Notes: generated by a model not told the origin, from the sequence alone. 64,000 nt of DNA from Desulfocicer vacuolatum DSM 3385 (GCF_900176365.1 NZ_FWXY01000007.1:62001-126000); one strand, 5' to 3'; positions 35,118 through 43,723 are shown, counted from the stretch's first letter. A program made the numbers and translations.

Positions 35118-36614
35118 TTATGCATCTTCTGCCCGACCCACAATGGGAAGTGTTATGAGAAAAGTGGCGCCATTGTCCTTTTCCGATGTCACGGTGATAT
35201 CGCCATGGTGTTTTTCAATGACATTGTGGGTAATGGAAAGCCCAAATCCCATTCCTTTGGCCCGGGTGGTAAAAAGGGGTTCAAACACCCGGTGAAGAAT
35301 GGCCTTGTCAATGCCCGGGCCTGTATCTGAAAAGTAAATATAAAGATAATCAGTATCTTTATATTTTCCTCTAATATCAAGTGTGCCATGGCCCTCCATG
35401 GACAACACAGCGTTTTTTATAATATTTTTAAAGGCCAGCAGCAACGCCTCCTTATCCCCGTCAACCGTGATATCGTCATCTGGGAAATTTATAGTCACTG
35501 CCACGTCCAGAAGATCTGATGTTTCAATGGCGTTGCCAATGAGGGAAACCACATTTAATAATTTAAACTCAAGGGTGGTTACCTGGGTGAGATTGGCAAG
35601 GCTTCGAATGACGCTGTCTCCTGCCCCCACTGCAGATTTAATGCGATCCAGGTGGGTTTTTACCTTTTCATCGGCATCAACCAATACCATACTGAGAAAA
35701 TATGCCGAGCTGTCAATTACCCCAAGGGAGTTTTTCAACTCATGGGAGATATTGCCGGACAATTCCCCAATGGTTGCAAGTTTTTCTTTTCTCAACAGCG
35801 ATTCCTGGGCAAGATTTAACTCTCTGGTTCTTTTCTTAACAATTTCTTCCAGGTGATTCCTGTGCGCCTGTAGGGCCTTTTCTGCCTTTATCCGTTGAGT
35901 AATTTCATGATCCAGTTCATCCCGTGATGCTGTAACTGCTTTGATATTTTGAATCATCTGACGAAATGTCCGGGCCAGATTTCCAATTTCGTTTGTTGCG
36001 GTTACATCAATGGTGGCATTAAAATTTCCCATGGAAATTTTTCTGGCCGATCGTTCCAGACTGGATAGCGGCGTAAAAAAATATTTCCGGGAAAGCCAGA
36101 AAACAGTAAAAACAATGGAGGTCACAAGGGTAATTAATAAGAAAACAGTCATAAAGCTGGTGAATAAAATCTGTTTTTTTACGCGGTCCAATGTCATTGC
36201 AATGAAAATTTCACCAATGGGGGTGGCATCATTTAAAATAGACACGGTTTTGTGGATAAATCGATGGTCTGTTTTAAAAAATTCAGTGTTTTCCCCCCGG
36301 TACCGGGGGATTGCCCGGGTTTTGATGTTTTGATGATCATCCCTGACATTGACATACACAATATCTTCATAGAAAAAAAGGGAATCAACATAGTCATTGA
36401 CATATTCGTGATTGTACTGCCACAAGGCAATGACAAGGCTTTTTTCGGCTCGGGAGGCGATTTTATTGAGCTGCGCGTATAATTTTTTTTCAATGGCCTG
36501 AATATTGTAAAGCGTCAGGCCACACGAAAAAAGAATAATAATCACAGTGACCACCGTCACCAGCCCAAAGGTGAACTGGCTACGGATACTGCCTCTATCC
36601 GGTAAAATGTTCAT
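35118..36614 (-). CDS. Membrane sensor histidine kinase with HAMP domain
   Basis: About 498 residues. Two membrane segments (about 15-38 and 150-175) flank a short periplasmic sensor. Then come a HAMP domain, a coiled coil with KKRTRELNLAQESLLRKEKLA, an H-box GNISHELKNSLGV, and a HATPase with GPGIDKAILHRVFEPLF and GMGFGLSITHN. No receiver of its own. MNILPDRG is chosen as start because GGAG is eight bases upstream. It is the first gene of a two-gene signalling operon with the hybrid kinase. Confidence 0.9.
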   Translation of the reverse strand: MNILPDRGSIRSQFTFGLVTVVTVIIILFSCGLTLYNIQAIEKKLYAQLNKIASRAEKSLVIALWQYNHEYVNDYVDSLFFYEDIVYVNVRDDHQNIKTRAIPRYRGENTEFFKTDHRFIHKTVSILNDATPIGEIFIAMTLDRVKKQILFTSFMTVFLLITLVTSIVFTVFWLSRKYFFTPLSSLERSARKISMGNFNATIDVTATNEIGNLARTFRQMIQNIKAVTASRDELDHEITQRIKAEKALQAHRNHLEEIVKKRTRELNLAQESLLRKEKLATIGELSGNISHELKNSLGVIDSSAYFLSMVLVDADEKVKTHLDRIKSAVGAGDSVIRSLANLTQVTTLEFKLLNVVSLIGNAIETSDLLDVAVTINFPDDDITVDGDKEALLLAFKNIIKNAVLSMEGHGTLDIRGKYKDTDYLYIYFSDTGPGIDKAILHRVFEPLFTTRAKGMGFGLSITHNVIEKHHGDITVTSEKDNGATFLITLPIVGRAEDA

Positions 36615-36731
36615 GATGGCCGCTCCGGGAAAAGCAAATAATTGAGGGAGGCAATTTTTTACCATGTATCATCTTACATGTTTTTCACGTTTTTTCAACG
36701 CAATACCGCCAAAATTTAAAAAACAGCGTCA

Positions 36732-37721
36732 TCAGTGGGCATTGGCAAGGAAAATTGCCCGCACCGGGGCCGGATAACCTTCAACGGTTTTACCGGGGTC
36801 TGCCGGGTCCAGGAAATCATCCAGGGATTCTGTTTGAATCCATGGGGTTTTTCGCTGCTCCCCAGGGGTGGTGGCAGAGACATCCACACACCGAATATTG
36901 TGAAACCCGGTGCGCTTGAGCCAAGAAGTCATGGCTTTAATACTGGGGATGAAAAACACATTTCGCATCTTGGCGTATCTATTTTCAGGAAAAAGACAAA
37001 CATCATCGGTGGAATCAATAATGAGGTTTTCCAATACCAGTTCTCCCCCTTTTTTAAGGGAGTCATGGATTTTTTTCAACATATCCAGGGGAGATTTGCG
37101 GTGGTAAAGGACACCCATGCAAAAAACAGTATCAAAATAGTGATCTGCCACGGGAAATTCATCAAAGGTAAAGGGAAGATTGGCCACCCGGGGCAATTTT
37201 AAATATTTTTGCAGGGCAAGATATTGAAAGTAAAAGGTGTGCTGGGGTTCCAGCCCCACCACCAGGGATGGATCAAAGGCGGCCATGCGAAACATATAAT
37301 AACCGTTGCTTGCGCCTATATCTAAAATGCGCCTGCGATGAAGGGGGGCAATGTGTGGAATAAACCGGTCCCATTTGATGAAACTTTGCCATTCAGTATC
37401 AATAAAGGTGCCAAACAGTTCAAAGGGGCCCTTGCGCCAGGGGCACATGCGGTACAAGGCTGCTTCCAGCCCAGACTTCTGGGTCTGGGAAATATCTCCA
37501 CACCCGCCCCCTGTAACGGTTTGGGATGCAAGATCACAGCTTGAAGGTATAATGTCGGGAAGGGTATCAATGGCTGTGGCGTATTTTAAAATATTTCCCC
37601 GGGGTGTTTCAAAAAGAGATCTTTTTTGTTCCAGGGCTTTATTGAGCTGATCTTTAAAAGGGGGTTCATTTAACTGCTCAATCAGTACTTTGTTAAATTC
37701 ATCAACAATTTCAGGAATCAT
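36732..37721 (-). CDS. cmoB: tRNA U34 carboxymethyltransferase CmoB
   Basis: 329 residues. CmoB transfers a carboxymethyl group from carboxy-SAM to 5-hydroxyuridine-34, giving cmo5U in wobble-reading tRNAs. The typical central part is WRKGPFELFGTFIDTEWQSF, then RRILDIGASNGYYMFRM for SAM binding, VFCMGVLYHRKSPLDML, and a C-terminal GEQRKTPWI/ESLDDFLDP. Length is close to the E. coli protein. It follows cmoA by 12 bases, so both steps of the pathway are encoded together. Confidence 0.95.
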   Translation of the reverse strand: MIPEIVDEFNKVLIEQLNEPPFKDQLNKALEQKRSLFETPRGNILKYATAIDTLPDIIPSSCDLASQTVTGGGCGDISQTQKSGLEAALYRMCPWRKGPFELFGTFIDTEWQSFIKWDRFIPHIAPLHRRRILDIGASNGYYMFRMAAFDPSLVVGLEPQHTFYFQYLALQKYLKLPRVANLPFTFDEFPVADHYFDTVFCMGVLYHRKSPLDMLKKIHDSLKKGGELVLENLIIDSTDDVCLFPENRYAKMRNVFFIPSIKAMTSWLKRTGFHNIRCVDVSATTPGEQRKTPWIQTESLDDFLDPADPGKTVEGYPAPVRAIFLANAH

Positions 37722-37733
37722 GAATTTTCTATC

Positions 37734-38459
37734 CTATTTAACGGCAAGCATGGCAGCAAAATTAAACCATTTAAGCCAGGTGTCCATTTTTGTGAATCCG
37801 GCCAGCATCAATCGATCCCGGTGCTGTTCCAAAGTGTCCGGCACCAGAACATCCTCCAGTGCATCCCGTTTCTGGCTTATTTCAAGGTCTGAGTAACCGT
37901 TTTCCCGTTTGAATTTTCTATAAAATTTTTGCTGGAGCAAATCAATATCAACGGTGTCATGAATAACTTTTTCCGTAAGGAGCAAAATCCCCCCGGGGTT
38001 AAGCCCTTGATAAATTGATTGAATGAGCCCATCTCTTTTGTCCGGGGAGATAAACTGAAGGGTAAGGTTGAGCACCACCACCGAGGCATTTGCAATGGGA
38101 ATATTTTCCACAAAGTCACACACCAGTGATAAAGAGGTGTTGAACTCTTTTTTCTTTAATCGCTTTTGATATTGATCCAGCATGGGTTGAGAACTGTCCA
38201 CTGCCACCATATTAAAGGCTGTCTCTTTCATATTATGATGAAACTGCATCCCAAAATTACCGTGGGAACACCCAAGATCATAAATCCGGGTTCCTTTTTG
38301 ATAAAAGCCAGCAGCCAGTTGGGCCTGACGTCGGACACACTCCTTATATAAAGGTACAGAGCGTGTTATCATATCATCAAATACATGGACCACCTTTTCA
38401 TTGAATTCAAAGGGCGGTACCAGATCTTTTTTTTCTTTAAACAATGTGTCTTTTTTCAT
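37734..38459 (-). CDS. cmoA: Carboxy-S-adenosyl-L-methionine synthase CmoA
   Basis: About 241 residues. CmoA makes carboxy-SAM from SAM and prephenate for CmoB. Key parts are MKKDTLF at the start, VFDDMITRSVPLY, YDLGCSHGNFGMQ, SVVVLNLTLQFI, YQGLNPGGILLL, and FKRENGYSDLEISQKRDAL. It matches E. coli CmoA almost end to end, which fixes the start at 38459 rather than the longer open frame. No clear ribosome site; an IS605-like hairpin lies 20-45 bases upstream and may have replaced native leader sequence. Confidence 0.95.
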   Translation of the reverse strand: MKKDTLFKEKKDLVPPFEFNEKVVHVFDDMITRSVPLYKECVRRQAQLAAGFYQKGTRIYDLGCSHGNFGMQFHHNMKETAFNMVAVDSSQPMLDQYQKRLKKKEFNTSLSLVCDFVENIPIANASVVVLNLTLQFISPDKRDGLIQSIYQGLNPGGILLLTEKVIHDTVDIDLLQQKFYRKFKRENGYSDLEISQKRDALEDVLVPDTLEQHRDRLMLAGFTKMDTWLKWFNFAAMLAVK

Positions 38460-38477
38460 AAAAAATCGGCAAAAGAA

Positions 38478-38505
38478 CTCCCGGGGCTTTAGGCCCGGGG
38501 AGGAA
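38478..38505 (+). repeat. Hairpin resembling an IS200/IS605 right end
   Basis: CTCCCGGGGCTTTAGGCCCG with GGGAGGAATTGCC immediately after. This CCCGGG-TTTA-CCCGGG form, followed by GAGG, resembles the ends of IS200/IS605 elements and the 3' part of their omega RNAs. No TnpA or TnpB gene is adjacent, so it is at most a solo end or remnant. Recognition is by shape only. Confidence 0.4.
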
Positions 38506-38698
38506 TTGCCGCTTCCATTTTGTAATTGTCGTTTGTATGGAAAACTGTTTAATACTCCCGTCAAATATGGCGGGTTTCCTTTTTTTGTCAACCAGACATC
38601 ATACATTATCCGGCCAATTTAGTTAAGTGCTTTTTCATTATAACTACCATGGGTAGACCGTATTGTTACCGATTCTGACCGGCGGCACTGTTCAACAA

Positions 38699-38807
38699 CG
38701 TTTTATCAATAATCCCGCTTACCGAAACCAACGATTCAGTAATAACGAAGGATTTTAGAAAATCTCATTGCCTTGTCTTCTCTGTGGGCGGGACTATTGA
38801 TAAAACG
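38699..38807. repeat. Inverted repeat element with 20-base ends
   Basis: CGTTTTATCAATAATCCCGC (38699-38718) and GCGGGACTATTGATAAAACG (38788-38807) are inverted copies with one mismatch. The 69-base interior contains a GATTTT-AGA-AAATC mini-hairpin. No second copy was found in this window. Confidence 0.6.
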
Positions 38808-38814
38808 CTTTTAG

Positions 38815-39128
38815 TTACAAGGATGGCGAGAGCAGTGATGGACAATCGTTCGATAATATGTCAGCACCGTGATTTTGCAATGCGGCCGCTTAACATGCTT
38901 TAACCCTGTCTCCTGAATCCTGGGCTTTGACATGTTGTGCTGGCTTACCCGGAGACCAGGCCTTATATGCTGTTTCTGTTCGTCGGCTCATAGTTTTGCG
39001 CTCCAACTTCCTTTAGACGGTTCCGCCCTTGTTTTCGGCTAATACTTGTGTTAACTGTAGCTCGGTTAACAGAATTCACGTATAGGGGACTTGCACCCCA
39101 TAAGTTCATGCCCATGCCGGGCGTACAC
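38815..39128 (-). mobile_element. Truncated group II intron, 5' (domain I) part
   Basis: On the minus strand the sequence starts GTGTACGCCCGGCATGGGC, a bacterial group II intron 5' end, and continues with GGGGTGCAAGTCCCC, AACCGAGCTAC, TTAGCCGAAAACAAGGGCGG, GGAAGTTGGAGCGCAAAAC and GACGAACAGAAAC, all typical of domain I. No reverse transcriptase or domain V follows, so it is a 5' fragment. The left limit is approximate. Confidence 0.7.
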
Positions 39129-39378
39129 AAAGCACTACAGCGAACATAGTCGCTGAATTAAGAGTTATTATAATCTATACCGGTACTCAAAAAATTTGCC
39201 CCCATTTTTTTGAGAAAGTTCCGGATGCAGTAATTGTTTTATTAAAAATTCCGAGATGTAATTATCAGCTTCAATATATTGATTTTAAAGTTGATTAAAA
39301 AATAAAATGTTGTAGGACTTTTGATGGAGTCTTACATTCTTCTGAGATATTATTAATTCTGACTTACAGGAGCTTTCT

Positions 39379-40242
39379 ATGAATCTGACTGAAAATCTGG
39401 GTAAAAAATTTGTTATCACCACCGAACTCGGGCCGGTAAAAGGTGTCCTTGCAGATAAATCTCTGGAAAAAGCCGGTGAGTATCTTTCATTGGACGGTAT
39501 CAATATTCACGACTGCCCGATGGGTAATCTGCGGATAAATTCGGTTGCTATGGCGAGCCTGGTTCAGAATAAACTCGGTATAGAAGCCGTACCTCATTTC
39601 ACATGCAGAGACCGGAGTCTTCTGGGTACTCAGGCCGATCTGCTCGGTGCTCACGCTCTGGGTATACGCAATATTCTGGTGACAACCGGTGACCCCCCGA
39701 AACACGGGCCTTATCCGTCTAAACCGGTTTATGACTACAGCACCTTCGAGCTTATCCGGCTTATCAGAAAAATGAACAGCGGGCTGGACTACAATGAAAA
39801 GGAATTCGGAGGGAAAACAGATTTTAAAATCGCATGTACGGCCATGCCGACAGCAAGAAATCCCGAACGCGAACTGGAAAGAATGAAAAAGAAAATATCA
39901 GCCGGAGCGGATTTTTTTCAGAGCCAGGTTGTGTATGATTCCGAAAAAGCTGTAAGTTTTCTAAGAGAAGCCCGGAAGCTTGGTAAACCTATACTGACAG
40001 GGGTGATGCCTTTAAAAAGTGTGAAGATGGCAAGGTTTATGAATAAGAATGTGGAAGGCATTGATGTTCCCGAAGAGGTTATCTCCCGCATGGAAAATGA
40101 CGGGGCAGACGGAATTGAAATCACCTGTGATTTTATAAAAGAAATCGCCGAACATACTGACGGTATTCATATTATGGCAATGGGTGATGTGAAAGGCACA
40201 AACCGTATTATCGAATTTGTAAATACACTGGTCGGCAGATAA
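39379..40242 (+). CDS. Methylenetetrahydrofolate reductase-like protein (MetF family)
   Basis: 287 residues of the MetF TIM-barrel family. Visible are VITTELGPVKGV at the start, FTCRDRSLLGTQADLLGAHALGIRNILVTTGDPP (substrate/FAD region), and the later GADFFQSQVVYD and LTGVMPLKS. The family reduces methylene-H4F to methyl-H4F using FAD. This copy is on the plus strand and apart from the metF-hdr operon, next to intron debris, so it may be an acquired paralogue or serve a different methyl pathway. AGGAG lies six bases before the ATG. Confidence 0.85.
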   Translation: MNLTENLGKKFVITTELGPVKGVLADKSLEKAGEYLSLDGINIHDCPMGNLRINSVAMASLVQNKLGIEAVPHFTCRDRSLLGTQADLLGAHALGIRNILVTTGDPPKHGPYPSKPVYDYSTFELIRLIRKMNSGLDYNEKEFGGKTDFKIACTAMPTARNPERELERMKKKISAGADFFQSQVVYDSEKAVSFLREARKLGKPILTGVMPLKSVKMARFMNKNVEGIDVPEEVISRMENDGADGIEITCDFIKEIAEHTDGIHIMAMGDVKGTNRIIEFVNTLVGR

Positions 40243-40436
40243 TAGAAGATAGAGTTTCAGAAAGATAAGAATACCGGAAATGCTCACAAGGGCTAACCCG
40301 GCGCTGCACACGGACACAGATGGCCGGCTCCTCCGCCCTCTGTGCCGGTGATCTTGACGTTATCTTCCAAAAACAACGTTGAAAACATAAATAATTGGTT
40401 CAAAAAATAATTATTTTTTTCTAAAACGGAGCAACT

Positions 40437-40742
40437 ATGGTTACTTGTTATTTAAAATACGTAATTGATCCCTATAAAATTGAAGAGTTCGAAGTTTATG
40501 CAAAAATGTGGATACCTTTGGTAAACAAATTTGGTGGAACTCACCATGGATATTTTCTACCGCATGAAGGAGCGAATAACATTGCGGTTGCTTTATTCAG
40601 CTTTCCATCTTTGGCAGATTATGAGACCTACCGAAATAAAATGTGGAAAGATCCAGACTGTATGAAAGCATTTGAACATTCTGAAAAAACCAGATGTATC
40701 GTAAGTTATGAACGTAGTTTTATGAATCCGATTTTTGAATAA
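40437..40742 (+). CDS. NIPSNAP-family small protein
   Basis: 101 residues forming a ferredoxin-like alpha-beta fold of the NIPSNAP family: TCYLKYVIDPYKIEEFEVYAKMWIPLVNKFGG, then HHGYFLPHEG and a C-terminal helix-strand pair. Function in bacteria is not established. The gene is visibly AT-richer than the surrounding operons, which fits recent acquisition along with the accessory patch. A GGAGCAACT site precedes the ATG. Confidence 0.75.
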   Translation: MVTCYLKYVIDPYKIEEFEVYAKMWIPLVNKFGGTHHGYFLPHEGANNIAVALFSFPSLADYETYRNKMWKDPDCMKAFEHSEKTRCIVSYERSFMNPIFE

Positions 40743-41189
40743 AAAAACAAAGGGTTTAGGTGTCCTTGTCAAGGATTTTAAAAGGTTAATTCCTGACACT
40801 TAAAGATACCGCAGATTCCCAGTCATCCCCCGTGTAGTCTGACTCAGTCTCTATGATGAGAAGAGTCCTCAATTGTTTCATTCAGATTTAAAGAGTTTGA
40901 AAAACGGATTACAGTCTTCCATATAACCGCCACGGGTGGACCGCATTCTGACCTCGCTCCGCCCACAACAAAGTTAGAAATACTCCCCTGGTTAACGGAG
41001 TATTTCATATAAAAAACGTATAGTGGCCCAGCTTATGATTAACCCCAAACTTCAATTTGCGTAAATTGCCGAATCTAAGGCTTAACCAGACCGCGAGAAT
41101 CTCTACTGCTTTTCTGGAGGTTGGTGGCGCGGCTGATTAGTTTTGCATTCACGGCGGCTCCGCCGCCGTGTTAAAAGCACAAACATTGT
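40743..41189. other. Intergenic region with an A repeat and a GC hairpin
   Basis: Holds a full A-family element (40919-41014) and a perfect GC-rich hairpin at 41150-41170 (CACGGCGG / CCGCCGTG) just downstream of the leftward DUF4242 gene, with no T run. No gene recognised. Confidence 0.5.
40919..41014. repeat. Repeat family A, full copy
   Basis: Same orientation as 15047: ATAACCGCCACGGGTGGACC, CTCCGCCCACAACAAAG, then GAAATACTCC / GGAGTATTTC and CATATAAA. Confidence 0.75.
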
Positions 41190-41489
41190 TTACAATAGAT
41201 TTTGTTCCAGCAGGTGTTTTTCCCATCCTTTTCCCCAAAGATCCGGAACGGTCTCTTCAACGGGCAGAATAGATTCATAGCTTACATTAAACCCATCGAA
41301 AATTTTGATTAACACATCTTTGTCCTGTGCAAGCCAGATACAATACCGTATCCCCTCCTTCTCATTAAAGTATGTCCGTACCCAGGTTGCTGACTCCACC
41401 TTTGCCATTTTTTGCCAATTGGACTGCACCACCTTTAAATCCATATCTAAATTTTTGTGGACAGTCATAAATTGTCTCATCTTAGCCAT
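41190..41489 (-). CDS. DUF4242-like small protein
   Basis: 99 residues. The pattern SATWVRTYFNEKEGIRYCIWLAQDKDVLIKIF matches the DUF4242 family, small ferredoxin-fold proteins of which one member binds nickel. Function here is unknown. GGGAGGC precedes the ATG. It sits alone between repeats and the metF end of the hdr operon and is relatively AT-rich like the NIPSNAP gene. Confidence 0.65.
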   Translation of the reverse strand: MAKMRQFMTVHKNLDMDLKVVQSNWQKMAKVESATWVRTYFNEKEGIRYCIWLAQDKDVLIKIFDGFNVSYESILPVEETVPDLWGKGWEKHLLEQNLL

Positions 41490-41783
41490 TTTCAGCCTCC
41501 CTTAGGAATGGGTTATAAATAACTTACCCATTTCAGAACACAGATCTGTTGAACCACGGAACATGTAGATTTTAAGATGGGAATGTTATTTCGTGCTCAT
41601 TCCTTAATATTACAATGGTTCGATAATCATTGTGCTACCGCAGCACTCCGAAAATTAAGGCGTTAGTTATAGAATTAAGGTAGGTTTTAATTTAGTATAT
41701 AGTGTTGTGGACCCCCTTGGCAAGACAAAATTTCATGGTTCCATTCTCTATCTTCATGGTGACAGGATGCTCTGCCATGTGGG

Positions 41784-42716
41784 TTAAACGGAAGGCCTGG
41801 GAAGGACTCGGCATCGTTCCGCGATTTCAGGCACCATATGTTCCCACTCAATGGCCATCATATGGACCCCGGCAATGCCCTCCATCTCTTTAAATTCCTC
41901 CACCTGTTCTATCGCAAATTTGATGCCCTCCTCTGCCTGGTCTTTTTTTTCAACCCCTTTGAGACGTTTAATAACACTGTCCGGCACATCCATACCGGGA
42001 ACAAATTTTTTCATGAAATTTGCCATGCCCACATTTTTCATGGGGGTCACCCCGGCAAGGATATAACATTTTTCGTGGAGTCCCATGTCCACGGCCCGGC
42101 GCATGAATTCCCTGAATTTATCCATGTTGTAAATGCACTGGGTCTGGATAAAATCTGCCCCTGCGTTTATCTTGGCTGCCAGGCGGTATACCCTGTAATC
42201 AAAGGGATCTGCAAAGGGGTTGCAGGCGGCCCCCACAAACAGCCGGGGGGGGACATCAATCTCTTCACCGTTGGCAAAGGTGCCCTCATCCCGCATGGTG
42301 GTCACAAGTTTAATTAACTGCATGGAATCAATGTCATGGACGTTTTTGGCCTGGGGATGGTTCCCAAAGGTTTGATGATCCCCGGAAAGACAGAGCATGT
42401 TTTTAATGCCCAATGCCTGGGCTCCCAGTATGTCAGCGGTGATGGCCAGGCGGTTTCTGTCCCGGCACACCATTTGGAAATTGGGTTCCATGCCTTCATG
42501 CACCATGAGGTGGGATGCGGCAAGGCTGGACATTCTCACCACAGCTGTTTGATTGTCTGTGATGTTCACAGCATCCACATTGCCTTTAAGATGTTGAAAT
42601 TTTTCCACAAGATGTTCCACATTGGCCCCTTTGGGGGGGCCGCATTCGCCGGTGAAGGCAAAATGTCCGGCAGTGAGCACTTTTTCAAGATTGCTTCCTG
42701 ATTTCAGATCACTCAT
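41784..42716 (-). CDS. metF: Methylenetetrahydrofolate reductase MetF
   Basis: 310 residues. MetF catalyses the methylene-H4F to methyl-H4F step, in either direction, of the Wood-Ljungdahl pathway. Motifs are FTGECGPPKGANVE, VNITDNQTAVVRMSS, QMVCRDRNRLAITADILGAQALGIKNMLCLSGDH, and GADFIQTQCIYNMDKF. AAGGAGAATAACCC precedes the ATG. It is the last gene after mvhD and metV, but repeats of families B and D (323 bases in all) separate it from metV. A conventional MetFV complex would need both proteins. Confidence 0.92.
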   Translation of the reverse strand: MSDLKSGSNLEKVLTAGHFAFTGECGPPKGANVEHLVEKFQHLKGNVDAVNITDNQTAVVRMSSLAASHLMVHEGMEPNFQMVCRDRNRLAITADILGAQALGIKNMLCLSGDHQTFGNHPQAKNVHDIDSMQLIKLVTTMRDEGTFANGEEIDVPPRLFVGAACNPFADPFDYRVYRLAAKINAGADFIQTQCIYNMDKFREFMRRAVDMGLHEKCYILAGVTPMKNVGMANFMKKFVPGMDVPDSVIKRLKGVEKKDQAEEGIKFAIEQVEEFKEMEGIAGVHMMAIEWEHMVPEIAERCRVLPRPSV

Positions 42717-42741
42717 GGGTTATTCTCCTTATTTGCATTTT

Positions 42742-42826
42742 TTGGCATGTTTCATTTATGGTTTACACTTTCCAGAACAATGTTCCCATTTTGAGGATAA
42801 ATTTTCAAAAAAGTGTAAACTACTTT
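42742..42826. repeat. Intergenic repeat family D, copy 2
   Basis: Shares GCATGTTTCATT, a GTTTACA-type block and TTTTCAAAAAAGTG with 7796-7885, about 70 percent alike by eye. It lies immediately upstream of the metF ribosome site. Confidence 0.5.
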
Positions 42827-42880
42827 TGAAGTTGTATGAAAGATGCCTATTTTTTTATTAACAATAAAATTTCCGGCTAA

Positions 42881-42974
42881 CCTCAGCAGAGCCCCCCCCC
42901 GAGGGGTAATAGGAACCGGCCAATGGAGCTGTCTACAGTTCCGGGCCGGGACCATTACCCCTCGGGGGGGCGGC
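42881..42974. repeat. Cruciform repeat family B, copy 2
   Basis: CCTCAGCAGAG, a C run, GAGGGGTAATAGGAACCGGC, central CTGTCTACAGTTCCGG and the returning CCATTACCCCTCGGGGG. Compensating changes (GGGGTAAT / ATTACCCC here versus GGGGCAAT / ATTGCCCC at 23520) keep the outer stem paired. Confidence 0.8.
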
Positions 42975-43039
42975 GTAATGCCGTTTTTTATATTCGTGAT
43001 GGTCAAACCGAGCTGGGATATGAGTTCTGCCCGGGCCGG

Positions 43040-43708
43040 TTATTGGGTTAATTCTTCCCGGATGCTTTGCCGGGGACCGCCGTCCCTGGCAGAGCGCCAG
43101 TCCCTTAGCTCCCTAACCTTCATAAGGTCCTCCAGTTTTCCCAGCTCCATTTTTCTTGCAACAATGTGATCCCAGATGCACTGGGTGTCAGGATTGATTT
43201 CACATTTGGTTTGGGATGATCCGCCGCAGGGACCGTGGAGAAGGCTTTTGGCACACCGGGCAATGGGACAAAGGCCTTCAAAATCGTGGATAATACAGGT
43301 GCCGCAACCGGCGCACCGCTCTTCCCAGATGCCATGGGCCACTGCCCCGCCGTAAAAGGTGGTGTTCACAGCGGGATAAAACTTCTGGCCGGGGTAGGCC
43401 TCGGACAGAAATTGGGGACCCACTCCGCAGGCCATGGAGAGTACAGCGTCATAATCGTTGACTTTATCCCTTAATTGCTCAACATATTCGTTGTCGCACT
43501 GGCGTTCAATGATGGTGGTGTCTATGGTCAAAGGGCGATTTTCTTTTTTTCGGGCAATGCCCAGGGAGGATGCCAGGATTTCCACCTCCTTGAGTCCACC
43601 GGTGTTGCAAACGGTGACGCACCCTTTACATCCCACAATGAGAATTTTTTCTTGGGCCTCTATCATTGTCAATATTTCCGTTAATGGCTTACGATCGGCA
43701 ACTATCAT
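43040..43708 (-). CDS. metV: MetV-type methylenetetrahydrofolate reductase small subunit
   Basis: 222 residues. MetV-like zinc/Fe-S proteins accompany MetF in acetogens and sulfate reducers. Cysteine motifs are VGCKGCVTVCNTGG near the N-terminus, CAGCGTCIIHDFEGLCPIARC and GPCGGSSQTKCEI in the C-terminal part, the latter being the MTHFR_C zinc/Fe-S motif. It starts with AGAGGTG ahead of the ATG, 15 bases after the mvhD stop. It presumably links the MetF flavoprotein with the Hdr electron-transfer module. Confidence 0.88.
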   Translation of the reverse strand: MIVADRKPLTEILTMIEAQEKILIVGCKGCVTVCNTGGLKEVEILASSLGIARKKENRPLTIDTTIIERQCDNEYVEQLRDKVNDYDAVLSMACGVGPQFLSEAYPGQKFYPAVNTTFYGGAVAHGIWEERCAGCGTCIIHDFEGLCPIARCAKSLLHGPCGGSSQTKCEINPDTQCIWDHIVARKMELGKLEDLMKVRELRDWRSARDGGPRQSIREELTQ

Positions 43709-43723
43709 GGTTCACCTCTATTT

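Larger units (their letters stand above)
38638..39378. other. Accessory intergenic region: A fragment, inverted repeat, intron fragment
   Basis: 740 bases without protein genes between cmoA and the MetF-like gene. It holds a partial A-family start (38638-38665), a 20-base-armed inverted repeat (38699-38807), and a truncated group II intron (to 39128). The last 250 bases are AT-rich, with the promoter of the next gene not evident. Confidence 0.55.
42717..43039. other. Repeat-filled gap between metV and metF
   Basis: About 320 bases in an otherwise tight operon. It contains a family D copy (42742-42826), a family B cruciform (42881-42974) and an A-type tail (GTAATGCC...TATTCGTG). No gene seen. 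Confidence 0.65.

Noticed and set aside
40755-40805. AGGTGTC...GACACTT inverted ends as an insertion sequence
   Set aside because: Only about seven bases match and only 40 bases are enclosed; no second copy seen.
41150-41170. GC hairpin after the DUF4242 gene as terminator
   Set aside because: No T run on either side; structure noted but function unsupported.
41655-41675. Possible integron attC-like GCGTTAGTTAT
   Set aside because: No paired RYYYAAC core or hairpin of attC form was found and there is no integrase.
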